Part shown: piece after piece, positions 39,739 through 47,690 of the stretch | Layout: every line of letters begins with the position of its first letter | Numbering within the stretch: the first letter of the stretch is position 1 | Assembly: GCF_003269295.1 (NCBI RefSeq) | Contig: NZ_QLTT01000001.1 | Location: 1,631,635 to 1,695,634 of the forward strand | Direction of reading: 5' to 3' | DNA from: Lentzea atacamensis | GTDB lineage: Bacteria; Actinomycetota; Actinomycetes; Mycobacteriales; Pseudonocardiaceae | Length of the DNA: 64,000 nucleotides | Notes under the pieces: generated by a model | The model's database searches: none | What the model was told of the DNA's origin: nothing | The model's input: only the letters and a program-made list of their open reading frames with translations | Translations under genes and position numbers: made by a program

Positions 39739-40629
39739 TCACCGGCAGGGAGCCGCGACCGTGTCGAGCGCCCGCACCGTCACATATCCTTCGAATCCTT
39801 CTTCGCGATAACGCCGGCACGCTTCGGCGACGTTCTCCGCACGCGTCGCGTAGTCAACCGCCAAAACGGTCTTCCCGGCTTCCTTCAGCTTCCTCGTCTG
39901 GGCGAGGTTCGCGGCGCAGAACTCCGCGGTGCACGGCTCGTCGGTAGCACGGAAGAAAAGCTCCTCCATCCCGATGCCGTCAATCGCGGCGAGGTAGCCG
40001 GGGTACTCGCGCAGCTCCGGCGAATTCTGCGGGTAAACACCGAAGGCCGGGTTCAGCCGCTTGACGTGAGCGCTGATCCGCACGATCAGGTCCGTCATCC
40101 GCGCCGCCAGTGCCACCCGGTCGGTTCCCGGTAAGAGCGCGAGGTCGATCTCCTCGTACGCGAGCGGTGTGTCGAGGTAGACGCCGTCGAAGCCGGTCGC
40201 GAGCGCCCGGTCCAGCCGCGGCCGCACCGCGAGCTCCCACCAGCCGGGTTCCCAATAGCGGACGAAGTGCTCGCCCGGCCAGCTCGGCCACTCGTTGAGC
40301 AGCAGCCGCTCGGCGCGGATCGCCGCGAAGTCGGGCCGGAACTCCTCGATCGAGCCGATCTCGAAGTAGGCGAGCACCCGCTTTCCGGACGCCTTGAGCC
40401 GACCGATCTCGTCAGCCCGGAAATAGGACGAGCCGGCGTCGCGCGCCAGATCCACCACGGCGGTGCGAAACGGCGCGGCCGCCAGCTCGTCCAGTCGCCC
40501 GCCGGGATAGCCCTGCAACTGGTACACAAAGCCGCCCGGCAGCGGAGAATCGTCGGCACAGGCGCTCGAAACCGAGGTCAGCATCGTCACCAAAACGATG
40601 ACGAGCACTCGGAAACGGCGGCCTCCCAC
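39739..40629 (-). CDS. secreted GH114-like endo-alpha-1,4-polygalactosaminidase
   Basis: 296 residues from GTG 40629. The N-terminus FRVLVIVLVTMLTSVSSACA is a signal peptide; the Cys after SSA is not in a canonical lipobox. The mature TIM barrel shows GH114/TM1410 signatures: FVYQLQGYPGGRL, KRVLAYFEIGSIEEFRPDF, GFDGVYLDTPLAYEE, AFGVYPQNSPELREYPGYLA and KTVLAVDYATRAENVAEACR. The same fold forms the hydrolase domain of PelA, which cuts galactosaminoglycan chains. Its position beside deacetylases and a PelF-like transferase strongly suggests the polymer contains galactosamine. Confidence 0.85.
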   Translation of the reverse strand: MGGRRFRVLVIVLVTMLTSVSSACADDSPLPGGFVYQLQGYPGGRLDELAAAPFRTAVVDLARDAGSSYFRADEIGRLKASGKRVLAYFEIGSIEEFRPDFAAIRAERLLLNEWPSWPGEHFVRYWEPGWWELAVRPRLDRALATGFDGVYLDTPLAYEEIDLALLPGTDRVALAARMTDLIVRISAHVKRLNPAFGVYPQNSPELREYPGYLAAIDGIGMEELFFRATDEPCTAEFCAANLAQTRKLKEAGKTVLAVDYATRAENVAEACRRYREEGFEGYVTVRALDTVAAPCR

Positions 40630-40771
40630 ACGTTCACGGTACCGATCGGAACCAAACCATCAATGCGCCACCTGGACGATTTCCCGCGATTTACAACCCG
40701 CCAGGAATATCTCGAAAAGGCACCGGAATCACGCTTCAACACCTCGACGAGGCTCGTGAGGCTGCGCTGCC

Positions 40772-40921
40772 CGTGCCGAGCTCGCCGAGTACGCCCGCCT
40801 CGCCGCGGACGGCAAGCTCGTCGTGCGCGTCGCGGAGAGCCTGCCGCTGGTCGACGCCGGCCGGGCACAGGAGCTGAGCGCGTCCGGTCACGCACGGGGG
40901 AAGCTCGTCCTGCGCCCGTGA
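40772..40921 (+). pseudogene. C-terminal remnant of a zinc-type alcohol dehydrogenase / quinone reductase
   Basis: About 49 codons read RAELAEYARLAADGKLVVRV, then ESLPLVDAGRAQELSASGHA and RGKLVLRP before TGA 40921. This is the ordinary C-terminus of MDR-family NADP oxidoreductases (VxxxxPLxxxxxAxxxxxxGHxxGKxVL). No start or catalytic domain precedes it. The rest of the gene has been deleted, with the junction near 40770. Confidence 0.7.
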
Positions 40922-40951
40922 GCGCTGTCATCGGGTGGCAACATCTGACTC

Positions 40952-41803
40952 ATGACTCAACGTGTCGCGGTGACCGGAGGCAGCGGGAAGCTCGGGCGTG
41001 CCGTCGTGGCCGACCTGCTGGAGCACGGCTGGGAGGTCCACAACCTCGACCAGGCCACTCCCCCGGCTGATCAGGGGTGTGACTTCACGCGCGTCGACCT
41101 GACCGACCACGGCCAGGTCGTGGAGGCGATCAGCGGCATCGACGACAGGTACTCCGGCCTGGACGCCGTGGTGCACCTGGCGGCGATCCCCGGACCGGGT
41201 GTCGCACCCAACGCGCGTACCTTCCACAACAACGTGACCAGCACTTACAACGTGTTCGCCGCGGCACGGCTGGCCGGTGTGCGCAACGTCGTGTGGGCGT
41301 CCAGCGAGACGGTGCTGGGGCTGCCGTTCGACACTCCCCCGCCGTACATCCCGATCGACGAGGAGTACGCGGGGCGGCCTGAGACGTCGTACTCGCTGGG
41401 CAAGCTCGTGGACGAGACGCTCGCCCAGCAGTTCTGCCGGTGGGAGCCGGAGATGAAGATCATCGGGCTGCGGTTCTCGAACGTCATGGAGCCGCACGAC
41501 TACGAGCGCTTCCCGTTCGACGCCGACCCGCTCGCGCGCAAGTGGAACCTCTGGTCGTACATCGACGCACGGGACGGTGCTCAGGCCGTGCGCAAGGCGT
41601 TGGCCCACGACGCCACGGGCTTTGACGTCTTCATCATCGCCAACGCCGACACGTGCATGACGACGCCGAACAACGAGCTGGTGGCGAAGGTCTATCCGGG
41701 CGTGCCGCTCAAGAGGGAGTTCGGTCCTCACGAGACGCTGCTGTCGATTGAGAAGGCACGGCGGGTGCTGGGGTTCGAGCCTGTGCACACCTGGCGGTCG
41801 TGA
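40952..41803 (+). CDS. NAD(P)-dependent epimerase/dehydratase-like SDR
   Basis: 283 residues from ATG 40952. VAVTGGSGKLGRAVVADLLE is the nucleotide motif, YSLGK the catalytic YxxxK, and VVHLAAIPGPG and WASSETVLGLP are typical of extended SDRs acting on sugars or uronates. It resembles stand-alone actinobacterial NAD-dependent epimerases of unknown substrate. The gene stands alone on the + strand, and its last 95 bp are antisense to a prenyl-synthase-like gene. Confidence 0.83.
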   Translation: MTQRVAVTGGSGKLGRAVVADLLEHGWEVHNLDQATPPADQGCDFTRVDLTDHGQVVEAISGIDDRYSGLDAVVHLAAIPGPGVAPNARTFHNNVTSTYNVFAAARLAGVRNVVWASSETVLGLPFDTPPPYIPIDEEYAGRPETSYSLGKLVDETLAQQFCRWEPEMKIIGLRFSNVMEPHDYERFPFDADPLARKWNLWSYIDARDGAQAVRKALAHDATGFDVFIIANADTCMTTPNNELVAKVYPGVPLKREFGPHETLLSIEKARRVLGFEPVHTWRS

Positions 41804-42713
41804 TCTCCCTGGCGAGGCCGGACAGGTCTTCCGCCGCCCGCGCCCTCGGCCCGGCCTGACGCAGGTGGTTGAGGGCGCGGGCGAGCAGCAGTTCCGCCTG
41901 CTGCTCGCACCACCTCCTACCGCCCGCCCGCTCGACGCGAAGAGCCAGCTCGCGGGGTTCCGCGTCGGTCGCGTAGACGTCGGTACCGGCGTTGATCGCG
42001 GCGACCACGGGCAGCGTGCGGCGGCGGTGCGCGAGGTCGTCGTAGAGCGGGCGGCCGCTGACGGGCGCGCCGCCCCAGATGGCCAGCACGTCGTCCACGT
42101 GCTGGCGCGCGAGGCCGACATCGTCGCCGAACTCCCTGAGGTGGACGGCCTGACTCCTGACGGCGCCCGCGGCGAGGGCACCGAGCTCGCACGCGCAGGC
42201 CGTCAGCGCCGAGTGCTTCGCCGCCGCGACGCCCAGGTACTCGGCTATGTCGACGTCGTCCCGTTCGTCCATCTCGGCTTCCTGGACGTAACCGTCCACA
42301 ACGGACAGCAGCGCGGCGTTGAGGATCATCACCTCGGGCCTGGTGAGCTGCGCGAAGGCGAGGGAGATCAGGGCGTCCGCGGCCGAGACGGCACGGTCGT
42401 CGCCGAACTCCACCCACGCGCTCGGCTGGTGGCCGCGGCTGAGCGCACGGGTCATCAGGTCCGCGTGCAGCTGTTCGTGCTGGTGGGCGAGTTCGACGGC
42501 GGTGGCGACGCGGATCGCCGGGATGGCGTCGCCGACGGCATCGGCGGCGAGCAGCGCGAGTGCGGCCGTCGAGAAGTCCGACCGGTGGTACTCGACGACC
42601 TCGCGGGTCTCGTCGGGCAGTGTGGCGAACGCGGCCTTGAGCGGCGCGTCGATCATCGCGCGGCTCCAGGCCAGCACGGCCCGCGGCGGCGCCACCACGT
42701 CGATGCTCGTCAT
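41709..42713 (-). CDS. degenerate polyprenyl-synthase-fold protein
   Basis: 334 residues from ATG 42713. The fold is recognisable (VLAWSRAMIDAPLKAAF, LLAADAVGDAIPAIRVATAVEL, LARQHVDDVLAIWGGAPVSG) and aligns with the operon enzyme at 7344-8402. However, the GGKxxR substrate loop is missing. The first Asp-rich motif reads HEQLHADLMTRAL (H83-A84-D85) instead of HDDxxD. The second motif retains DDVLAIWG. Prenyl transfer is therefore unlikely; it may be a regulatory subunit, like the small subunits of heteromeric synthases, or a binding protein. The last ~30 residues form a disordered tail over the epimerase end. Confidence 0.75.
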   Translation of the reverse strand: MTSIDVVAPPRAVLAWSRAMIDAPLKAAFATLPDETREVVEYHRSDFSTAALALLAADAVGDAIPAIRVATAVELAHQHEQLHADLMTRALSRGHQPSAWVEFGDDRAVSAADALISLAFAQLTRPEVMILNAALLSVVDGYVQEAEMDERDDVDIAEYLGVAAAKHSALTACACELGALAAGAVRSQAVHLREFGDDVGLARQHVDDVLAIWGGAPVSGRPLYDDLAHRRRTLPVVAAINAGTDVYATDAEPRELALRVERAGGRRWCEQQAELLLARALNHLRQAGPRARAAEDLSGLAREITTARCAQARTPAPAVPSQSTAASREDRTPS

Positions 42714-42889
42714 GCGCCTCCTCTCGGACCTCGGGAGGAGACGCTAAACCCGCAGGTCAGGTGTGGAGGCGTGATTGCCACTGTCGTGTTGAAGAGGGGC
42801 ACGATCCGGCGAGCGCGACTACGTTGATGTTGAACGGGTTGTTGCGACCATCACCCGACCGTGACCGTCGTTTTCCTGAAGGGCTGACC

Positions 42890-43855
42890 GTGCGTTACAC
42901 CAAGCTCGCCGGCATGGACGTGTCCGAGATCTGCCTCGGCATGATGAGCTACGGAGATCCATCGCTGGGCAACCATCCGTGGTCGATGCCGGAAGAGGAG
43001 TCCCGGCCGTTCATCAAGGCCGCGATCGAAGCCGGGATCAACTTCTTCGACACCGCCAACGTCTATTCGGCCGGTTCGTCGGAGGAGATCACCGGGCGTG
43101 CGCTGAAGGACTTCGCCCGCCGCGAGGAGATCGTGCTCGCGACGAAGGTGCACGGCCGCATGCGCCCCGGCGTGAACGGCGCGGGGTTGTCCCGCAAGGC
43201 GATCTTCGCCGAGATCGACGCGTCGCTGCAGCGGCTCGGCACGGATTACGTCGACCTGTACCAGATCCACCGCTTCGACGCGTCCGTTCCGCTGGAGGAG
43301 ACGCTCGAAGCTCTGCACGACGTGGTGAAGTCCGGCAAGGCGCGCTACATCGGTGCCTCGTCCATGTACGCGTGGCAGTTCGCCAAGGCGTTGTTCACGC
43401 AACGGCAGAACGGCTGGACGCGCTTCGTGTCGATGCAGAACCACTACAACCTCCTTTATCGCGAGGAGGAACGCGAGATGCTGCCGTTGTGCGCGGACCA
43501 GGGCATCGCCGTGATCCCGTGGAGCCCTCTCGCCCGCGGCCGCCTGACCCGCGACTGGGACGCCACGACCGCCCGCACCGAGACCGACGAGTTCGGGTCC
43601 ACCTTGTACGTCGAGTCGGACCGCGCGATCGTCGAGCAGGTGGCGTCCGTCGCCGCCGCGCGTGGTGTGTCACGGGCCCAGGTCGCGCTGGCGTGGCTGC
43701 TGCGCAACCCGGTGATCACCGCACCGATCGTCGGTGTGACGAAGCCGCACCACCTGGACGACGCGGTGGCGGCGCTGGAGTTCGAGCTGACCGACGACGA
43801 GGTGCGGCTTCTCGAGTCGGCGTACGAGCCGCACCGCATCGCCGGGCACGCGTAG
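42890..43855 (+). CDS. aldo/keto reductase
   Basis: 321 residues from GTG 42890, with GAAGGG 6 nt upstream. AKR signatures are INFFDTANVYSAGSSEEITG (catalytic Asp and Tyr), EIVLATKVHGRM (Lys), DLYQIHRFD (His) and VIPWSPLARGRLTRDW for cofactor binding. The closest subgroup is the YajO/AKR11-like oxidoreductases that reduce aldehydes or methylglyoxal with NADPH. It is monocistronic, divergent from the degenerate prenyl synthase with a 176-nt spacer. The substrate is unknown. Confidence 0.9.
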   Translation: MRYTKLAGMDVSEICLGMMSYGDPSLGNHPWSMPEEESRPFIKAAIEAGINFFDTANVYSAGSSEEITGRALKDFARREEIVLATKVHGRMRPGVNGAGLSRKAIFAEIDASLQRLGTDYVDLYQIHRFDASVPLEETLEALHDVVKSGKARYIGASSMYAWQFAKALFTQRQNGWTRFVSMQNHYNLLYREEEREMLPLCADQGIAVIPWSPLARGRLTRDWDATTARTETDEFGSTLYVESDRAIVEQVASVAAARGVSRAQVALAWLLRNPVITAPIVGVTKPHHLDDAVAALEFELTDDEVRLLESAYEPHRIAGHA

Positions 43856-43975
43856 GCAACACTCCGGCCCGGCCCAGTTGGTGGCGCGCGTGGTCGATGG
43901 TTTCGGGTGTGGTGGCGAACATCGGTGTGATCACGTTCGCTACGGAGCTCCCGGTCCGGGTCTCCGGCAGGAAGC

Positions 43976-44308
43976 TCACGCGGGTTCCTCGCGGAGCTGG
44001 ACCAGCAGCTCGTTCCGCCCCGCCAGCAGCTCGGTCAGGATGCGCCTCGCGGCTCCGAGCAGATCGGCCACATCGGCACCCGCGAGGGCGTACACCACGG
44101 TCGAACCCTCGCGGGTCGCGGTGACGATCCCGGATCTTCGCAGCACGGCGAGCTGCGCGGAGAGGCTGGACGGCTCGACCTCGACCTCGGCGAGCAGCTC
44201 GCGCACCGCTCTCGGCCCGTCCTGGAGCAGCTCCAGCACCCGGATGCGCACCGGGTGCCCGAGCATCCGGAAGAACTCGGCCTTCGCCTGGTACAGCGGG
44301 ACCGGCAC
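43976..44308 (-). CDS. ArsR/SmtB-family transcriptional repressor
   Basis: 110 residues from GTG 44308 (VPVPLYQAKAEFFRMLGHPV). The winged helix is RIRVLELLQDGPRAVRELLA, with recognition helix EPSSLSAQLAVLRRSGIV and wing REGSTVVYAL. No metal-binding cysteines are present, so it probably senses something other than thiophilic metals, or uses other ligands. A 51-residue gene ends 3 nt before it, and a perfect palindrome lies upstream of both. It is most likely autoregulatory. Confidence 0.88.
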   Translation of the reverse strand: MPVPLYQAKAEFFRMLGHPVRIRVLELLQDGPRAVRELLAEVEVEPSSLSAQLAVLRRSGIVTATREGSTVVYALAGADVADLLGAARRILTELLAGRNELLVQLREEPA

Positions 44309-44311
44309 CGG

Positions 44312-44467
44312 TCAGCCCACCCCGTGCTCGGCGGCCAGGCGCCTGAGGTTGGCGAGGTCGGCGCTGTGCACTTCCTCGGCGTAGGCGTCCTGCTGTTCGA
44401 CCGCCTGCCGCACGGCTTCCTCGGCCTGCTCGATGCGGGCGAGGAGGTTGTCCCTGAACTCGTTCAC
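44312..44467 (-). CDS. 51-residue helical (coiled-coil) small protein
   Basis: Minus-strand GTG 44467 to TGA 44312. The product is all-helical and charged (VNEFRDNLLARIEQAEEAVR, then QAVEQQDAYAEEVHSADLAN), with heptad-like spacing and no cysteine or membrane segment. It ends 3 nt before the ArsR-family gene, making a two-gene operon whose promoter holds the ArsR-type palindrome. It is not a recognised family. It could modulate the repressor or be the main regulated product. Confidence 0.65.
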   Translation of the reverse strand: MNEFRDNLLARIEQAEEAVRQAVEQQDAYAEEVHSADLANLRRLAAEHGVG

Positions 44468-44483
44468 GGCATCACGACCTGTC

Positions 44484-44505
44484 GAATTGAAGAAATCTTC
44501 AATTC
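44484..44505. promoter_or_regulatory. perfect ArsR-type palindromic operator
   Basis: GAATTGAAGA-AA-TCTTCAATTC (44484-44505): 10-bp arms with a 2-nt centre, immediately upstream of the small gene and the ArsR-family gene. AT-rich palindromes with TTGAA half-sites are characteristic of this family. It also lies just beyond the 3' end of the substrate-binding gene. Confidence 0.7.
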
Positions 44506-44511
44506 AGCAGG

Positions 44512-45644
44512 CTACCCGAGCTTGGCGACCTCGATGAAGTCGGGGACCTGGGCCTTGAGGGCGCCGTTCGGCTGGAACCGGTAGAACAGGACGGCGGTGC
44601 TGCACGCGGAGTTGCCGAACCAGGCGTGGTCGCAGGTGATCTGCGGGCCGAGGAAGCTGTCGAGGTTCTTCACTGCCCGCAGGGCCTGTTCAAGCGTACG
44701 TCCGAAGTGGACAGCACTCGCGCGAGCGTCATGATGTCCGCGAACGACATCACCGCACCCGCAACGGGTTCGTCGTGCCCGGCGGCCTTCATCGCCGTGC
44801 GGTACTCCTCGATCTCCGCCTGGTTGGCGGGCGGCGCGGACAGCGGATCGGTGGGGTGCCAGAAGTCGGACGACAGCTCGACCCCGATCGACTGGTTCCC
44901 GACGGACTCCGGCAGGCCGGTGCACGACGCCGCGAGGATCCGCCCGGCGTAACCGGCTTCCCGCAACGCCCTGACGATGTGGGTGCACTGCTCCTCGGTG
45001 GCGGCGATGCTGCCCGACGCCTCCGCGGTCTTCACGGCCCGCGCGAGGCCGGCCCAGTCCGGGCTGCCGGCCGGGTAGTAGACGGAGCGGTAGCTGAGCC
45101 CGAACCTCTTGGCGGCCGGGACGAGCACGGTGTCGGTGAAGGCGTGCGTGGCCGGAGACTCGGGCAGCAGCCACGCGACCGTCTTCACCTCCTGGTCGGC
45201 GTAGTACTTGAGCGCTGCCGTGCCGTACGCGACTGCTGCGGCGCCGAAGAAGAAGGCGTTCTTGTGGTTCATCAGACCTGGCGTGAACTGCACGTGTCCC
45301 ACCAACGGGATGGCAGCCGCGCTCAGCACGGGCATCGCGGCGTCGGCACCCGTGTCCACACCTTGCACGACGACCGCGACCTTCTCGCAGACGAACTTCT
45401 CCGCGCACTGGTGCGACTGCTCCGGCGCGCCGTCCGTGGGACAGGTGACGAGCTCGAAGGGACGGTTGCGCACGCCGCCGTTGCGGTTGAGGTGGGCAAC
45501 GGCGACCTCGGCACCGATCTGCAGCTCCGGCACCGCGAAGGCGCCGGACGCGTTGTTGAGATACCCGATCTTCACGGGTTCTCCGCCTGGGCCTTTCTGC
45601 GGCTCGGCGGCACATCCGGTGACCAGAAGGAAGACGGCGACCAA
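44512..45644 (-). pseudogene. frameshifted substrate-binding lipoprotein of a branched-chain-amino-acid-type ABC transporter
   Basis: From TTG 45644, with AAGGA upstream, the protein starts MVAVFLLVTGCAAEPQ, with a canonical lipobox (VTGC). It continues as a type I periplasmic-binding (Peripla_BP_6) protein: VKIGYLNNASGAFAVPELQI, VAVVVQGVDTGADAAMPVLS. The frame ends at 44670 after TSDVRLNRPCGQ. The neighbouring frame carries on naturally with LEQALRAVKNLDSFLGPQIT and FYRFQPNGALKAQVPDFIEV to 44512. A one-base indel near 44695 explains this. No permease or ATPase genes are adjacent, so it was an orphan receptor. Confidence 0.72.
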
Positions 45645-45729
45645 GGTCCTTGAGTGCAGGGCCGCCGATGGTCGCCAGCTGAGATGCCACCGATAAGTCG
45701 GGTTCCCTCGACACCTACGATCCGCACGG

Positions 45730-45757
45730 TTGAGAGTTCCGCAGACGCGGATATAAG
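45730..45757 (+). promoter_or_regulatory. promoter of the molybdate operon
   Basis: -35 TTGAGA (45730-45735), 16-nt spacer, -10 TATAAG (45752-45757). The start GTG of the first gene is at 45767, only 9 nt past the -10, with no room for a ribosome site. The transcript is probably leaderless. Confidence 0.6.
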
Positions 45758-45766
45758 CTCGCGTTC

Positions 45767-46171
45767 GTGCCGAATCTGCGGATCAGTGAGGCCGCCGCGT
45801 TGCTCGGGGTCAGTGACGACACCCTGCGCCGGTGGATAGACCAGGGCCGCCTGCGGTCCGTTGTGCTCGACAACGGGCGCAAGGGTGTCAGCGGGACGGA
45901 GCTCGCCGAGTTCGCCCAGCACCTGACCGAGGTGGCGGAGCCGGGCACGACGGTCGCGGCGTCGGCGCGCAACCGGATGAAGGGCATCGTCACGCGCGTC
46001 ATCAAGGACGGCGTGATGGCCCAGGTCGACATGCAGGCCGGGCCGTTCCGCATCACGTCGTTGATGAGCCGTGAGTCCGCGGACGAGCTCGGTCTCGAGG
46101 TGGGCAGCGTCGCCGTGGCCTCGATCAAGTCCACGCACGTCGTCGTCGAGATCCCGGAGGCCTCGAGTTGA
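45767..46171 (+). CDS. HTH-TOBE molybdenum-responsive regulator
   Basis: 134 residues from GTG 45767. The N-terminal ~50 residues form an excisionase/MerR-like HTH (LRISEAAALLGVSDDTLRRW). The C-terminal ~65 residues form a single TOBE/Mop domain (ASARNRMKGIVTRVIKDGVM, AQVDMQAGPFRITSLMSRES). Mop domains bind molybdate or tungstate, so this is a compact ModE-like sensor that should repress transport when molybdate is plentiful. Its stop overlaps the modA start. Translation is probably leaderless. Confidence 0.88.
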   Translation: MPNLRISEAAALLGVSDDTLRRWIDQGRLRSVVLDNGRKGVSGTELAEFAQHLTEVAEPGTTVAASARNRMKGIVTRVIKDGVMAQVDMQAGPFRITSLMSRESADELGLEVGSVAVASIKSTHVVVEIPEASS

Positions 46172-46908
46172 AGCGCGTTCTCGTGCTGACGCTGCTGCTG
46201 GCGGGCTGCGGTTCCCCGGCGGCGACGAGCACCGGTGGGGACATCACGGTGTTCGCGGCGGCGTCGCTCACCGAGTCGTTCACGAAGCTGGGGACGGCGT
46301 TCGAGGCCGCGCACCCCGGTTCGAAGGTGCGCTTCAGCTTCGCGGGCAGCTCGGCGCTGGCGCAGCAGATCAACCAGGGCGCGCCGGCCGACGTGTTCGC
46401 GGCCGCGGCTCCGGCCAACATGAAGCAGGTGACGGACACCGGGGCGGTCACGGCGACGCCGGCGACGTTCGCGAGGAACACGCTGCAGATCGCCGTGCCC
46501 AGGGGAAATCCGGGCAGGGTCACCGGACTCGCCGACTTCGCCAAGGCGGACCTGAAGATCGCGCTGTGCGCGGAGCAGGTGCCGTGCGGGGCGGCGGCGA
46601 AGAAGGTGTTCGAGGCGGCCGGCGTGAAGGCCGCGCCGGACACGCTGGAGCAGGACGTGAAGGCCGTGCTGACCAAGGTGTCGCTGGGTGAGGTCGACGC
46701 GGCGCTCGTCTACCGCACGGACGTGAAGGCGGCGGGCGGCAAGGTCGAGGGCGAGGACTTCGCGGAGGCGGCCAACGCGGTCAACGACTACCCCGTCGCA
46801 CCGCTGGCGAAGGCTCCGAATGCTCCTACTGCCAAGGCTTTCGTCGACTTCGTGCTGTCCGGCCGCGGTCGCGAGGTGCTCATCGAGGCGGGTTTCAGCG
46901 CGCCGTGA
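46168..46908 (+). CDS. modA: molybdate ABC transporter substrate-binding lipoprotein
   Basis: 246 residues from TTG 46168, overlapping the regulator's stop (TTGA). VLVLTLLLAGCGS is a lipoprotein signal with lipobox LAGC. The mature protein has ITVFAAASLTESFTKLGTAF, FSFAGSSALAQQINQGAPAD, NTLQIAVPRGNPG and EVDAALVYRTDVKAA, the ligand-binding blocks of ModA. It captures molybdate outside the membrane and passes it to ModB. Its last 4 nt overlap modB. Confidence 0.94.
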   Translation: MKRVLVLTLLLAGCGSPAATSTGGDITVFAAASLTESFTKLGTAFEAAHPGSKVRFSFAGSSALAQQINQGAPADVFAAAAPANMKQVTDTGAVTATPATFARNTLQIAVPRGNPGRVTGLADFAKADLKIALCAEQVPCGAAAKKVFEAAGVKAAPDTLEQDVKAVLTKVSLGEVDAALVYRTDVKAAGGKVEGEDFAEAANAVNDYPVAPLAKAPNAPTAKAFVDFVLSGRGREVLIEAGFSAP

Positions 46909-47690
46909 GGTCCAGGCTGCCGGTCGTCCTCGTCCTGCCCGCGGTGATCGGGCTGGTGTTCCTGCTCGTGCCGCTGGCGGGACTGCTGATCAATGCACCC
47001 TGGGCGACGCTGCCGGCCCAGCTCTTCAGCCAGGAGGTCGGGCAGGCGCTGCGGCTCTCGTTGATCTGCGCTTCGCTCGCCACGGTCGTGTGCCTCGTAC
47101 TCGGCGTGCCGCTGGCGTGGTTGCTCGCGCGCAGCGACCTGCCGGGACGAGGTGTGCTCCGGGCGCTGGTCACCGTGCCCCTGGTCCTGCCGCCGGTGGT
47201 GGGTGGTGTGGCGCTGCTGCTGGTGCTCGGCCGGCGCGGAGTGGTCGGCCAGTACCTCGACCAGTGGTTCGGGATCTCACTGCCGTTCACCACGGCGGGC
47301 GTCGTGCTCGCCGAGGCGTTCGTGGCGATGCCGTTCCTGGTCATCTCGGTCGAAGGTGCGCTGCGCGCCGCGGATCCGCGTTACGAGGAGGCAGCGGCGA
47401 CGCTCGGCGCCTCGCGCTGGCTGACGTTCCGCCGCGTGACCCTGCCCGGCGTCATGCCGGGCGTCATCGCGGGAACCGTGCTGTGCTGGGCGCGTGCGCT
47501 CGGCGAGTTCGGCGCGACGATCACGTTCGCCGGCAACTTCCCCGGCAGGACGACGACCATGCCCCTCGCCGTGTACCTGGCGCTGGAGACCGACCCGGAC
47601 GCCGCGATCGTGCTCAGCATCGTGCTGCTCCTGGTCTCCGTCGCGGTGCTCGCGGGGCTGCGCGACAAGTGGATCAGCGGGCCGTCATGA
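46905..47690 (+). CDS. modB: molybdate ABC transporter permease
   Basis: 261 residues from GTG 46905. There are five to six membrane helices and the permease EAA loop (EEAAATLGASRWLTFRRVTL, then PGVMPGVIAG), followed by ARALGEFGATITFAGNFPGR, characteristic of ModB/CysT-type permeases. It forms the transmembrane channel for molybdate and overlaps both neighbours by 4 nt. Confidence 0.94.
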   Translation: MRSRLPVVLVLPAVIGLVFLLVPLAGLLINAPWATLPAQLFSQEVGQALRLSLICASLATVVCLVLGVPLAWLLARSDLPGRGVLRALVTVPLVLPPVVGGVALLLVLGRRGVVGQYLDQWFGISLPFTTAGVVLAEAFVAMPFLVISVEGALRAADPRYEEAAATLGASRWLTFRRVTLPGVMPGVIAGTVLCWARALGEFGATITFAGNFPGRTTTMPLAVYLALETDPDAAIVLSIVLLLVSVAVLAGLRDKWISGPS

